49,553 bases of DNA, from contig NZ_LBMU02000098.1 in assembly GCF_001005085.2 (NCBI RefSeq), positions 1 through 49,553 on the forward strand, written 5' to 3'. The stretch is from Streptomyces humi. Lineage in GTDB: Bacteria; Actinomycetota; Actinomycetes; Streptomycetales; Streptomycetaceae. How positions within the stretch are numbered: the stretch's first letter is position 1; each line of letters begins with the position of its first letter. The translations under genes were made by a program, and so were the position numbers. The notes beneath the pieces are model-generated. The model was not told the DNA's origin, made no database searches, and was given only the letters and a program-made list of their open reading frames with translations. This document shows positions 49,199 to 49,553 of the stretch, piece after piece.

Positions 49199-49232
49199 TG
49201 GCGTGTGGGGGCCGTGCGGCCGCCACACGCCA
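49199..49232 (+). terminator. Second hairpin after cebE
   Basis: Outer arms TGGCGTGTGG / CCACACGCCA with an inner GGCCG/CGGCC stem, directly following the first hairpin. Confidence 0.6.
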
Positions 49233-49336
49233 CCGGGCCCCGTCCCGCCCCCGGTCACCGCCCCCGGTCATCGGGACCGGTGGGCGGGACCGGTGGGCGG
49301 GGCTCCGTACCGGGCCCCGTCGGCACCGGCGGCGGT

Positions 49337-49389
49337 CCGCGCCGTGGTGTCCGGCACGTGGGTAGGACGTGCCGGACACCACGGCGCGG
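49337..49389. terminator. Third, long hairpin after cebE
   Basis: A 23-bp perfect stem (CCGCGCCGTGGTGTCC... and its complement) with a 7-nt GGGTAGG loop. It could serve either strand. Confidence 0.75.
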
Positions 49390-49507
49390 TGGGCCCGCGG
49401 GGCCGGCGGCAGGTCCGGCGCCGGTCCGCCGGCCGCCGCCTCGGTCGCGGCCGAACCCGACGGTGACCGGACCGCCGGCCACCGCTCCGATCGCGGCCGG
49501 ACCCGAC

Positions 49508-49553
49508 GCCACGGTCCCGCCCCGCCACGGTCCCGCCCCGCCACGGTCCCGCC
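49508..49553. repeat. 16-bp tandem repeat at the window edge
   Basis: GCCACGGTCCCGCCCC occurs nearly three times head to tail from 49508 and is cut by the window end. Confidence 0.85.

Larger units (their letters stand above)
49156..49553. other. Region after cebE with hairpins and tandem repeats
   Basis: 398 bp to the window edge with no gene. It contains three consecutive hairpins (49160-49195, 49199-49232, 49337-49389), Pro/Gly-type low-complexity DNA (repeated GGGACCGGTGGGCGG near 49274-49300) and a 16-bp tandem repeat at the very end. If permease genes cebF and cebG follow outside the window, this is an intra-operon attenuation zone. Confidence 0.65.

Overview
The window is a very GC-rich chromosomal segment from a Streptomyces species. 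Three things point there: third-codon-position GC bias, GTG/TTG starts, and recognisable Streptomyces genes (cslA-glxA, an AA10 LPMO, cdgA, a CebR-controlled beta-glucosidase). From memory, the gene order runs parallel to the S. coelicolor region SCO2795-SCO2843 in inverted order. I see no prophage, insertion sequence or CRISPR array. Most of it looks like vertically inherited core or sub-core chromosome.

Left part (1-16000). First comes a cell-surface block: a LARTG-type wall-anchored protein, a HAD phosphatase, a small membrane-anchored secreted protein and a class F-like sortase. After a tandem array of five ~81-bp GC-rich units comes the tip-glycan locus. It holds a GH6 lipoprotein (cslZ) and a DUF4232 protein, convergent with the translationally coupled cslA-glxA pair (GT2 glucan synthase and copper radical oxidase). 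Then follow a first tRNA-Lys(CUU), an NlpC/P60-like peptidoglycan protein, an SPFH protein, the LPMO lpmP with a DasR-type operator at its promoter, a DUF3592 membrane protein, and an acyl-CoA ligase whose 3' end runs into a second, antisense tRNA-Lys.

Middle part (16000-30300). An IclR regulator and an Ehu-type ABC importer (ehuBCDA) lie beside a DUF3830 protein, an amidase, a D-2-hydroxyacid dehydrogenase and two translationally coupled Asp/Glu-racemase/maleate-isomerase-like proteins. This looks like one uptake-and-degradation module for a small N-containing carboxylate, not assigned to a known pathway. An LLM flavin oxidoreductase follows, then the PAS-GGDEF-EAL protein CdgA with two sequences matching the BldD half-site pattern, an M6-like secreted metalloprotease, and a third identical tRNA-Lys.

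Right part (30300-49553). The most unusual unit is a minus-strand operon of three overlapping genes. They encode a RecB/Cas4-type PD-(D/E)XK nuclease with four candidate Fe-S cysteines, a 529-aa protein of unknown function, and an SF1 helicase: in effect a Dna2-like nuclease/helicase split over separate genes with a third partner. The last ~22 codons of the helicase are duplicated downstream as a remnant. Beyond it lie a PAP2 enzyme, a histidine phosphatase, an NsdA-like HTH/TPR regulator, a spermidine-synthase-like protein, a two-component system next to a CBM2-GH18 chitinase, and a cello-oligosaccharide unit (bglC, cebE) with three CebR-type operators. The cebE gene is followed by three hairpins before the window ends.

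Starts were chosen from ribosome-binding sites, signal peptides and overlaps. All functions are inferred from reading the sequence; no database search was run.
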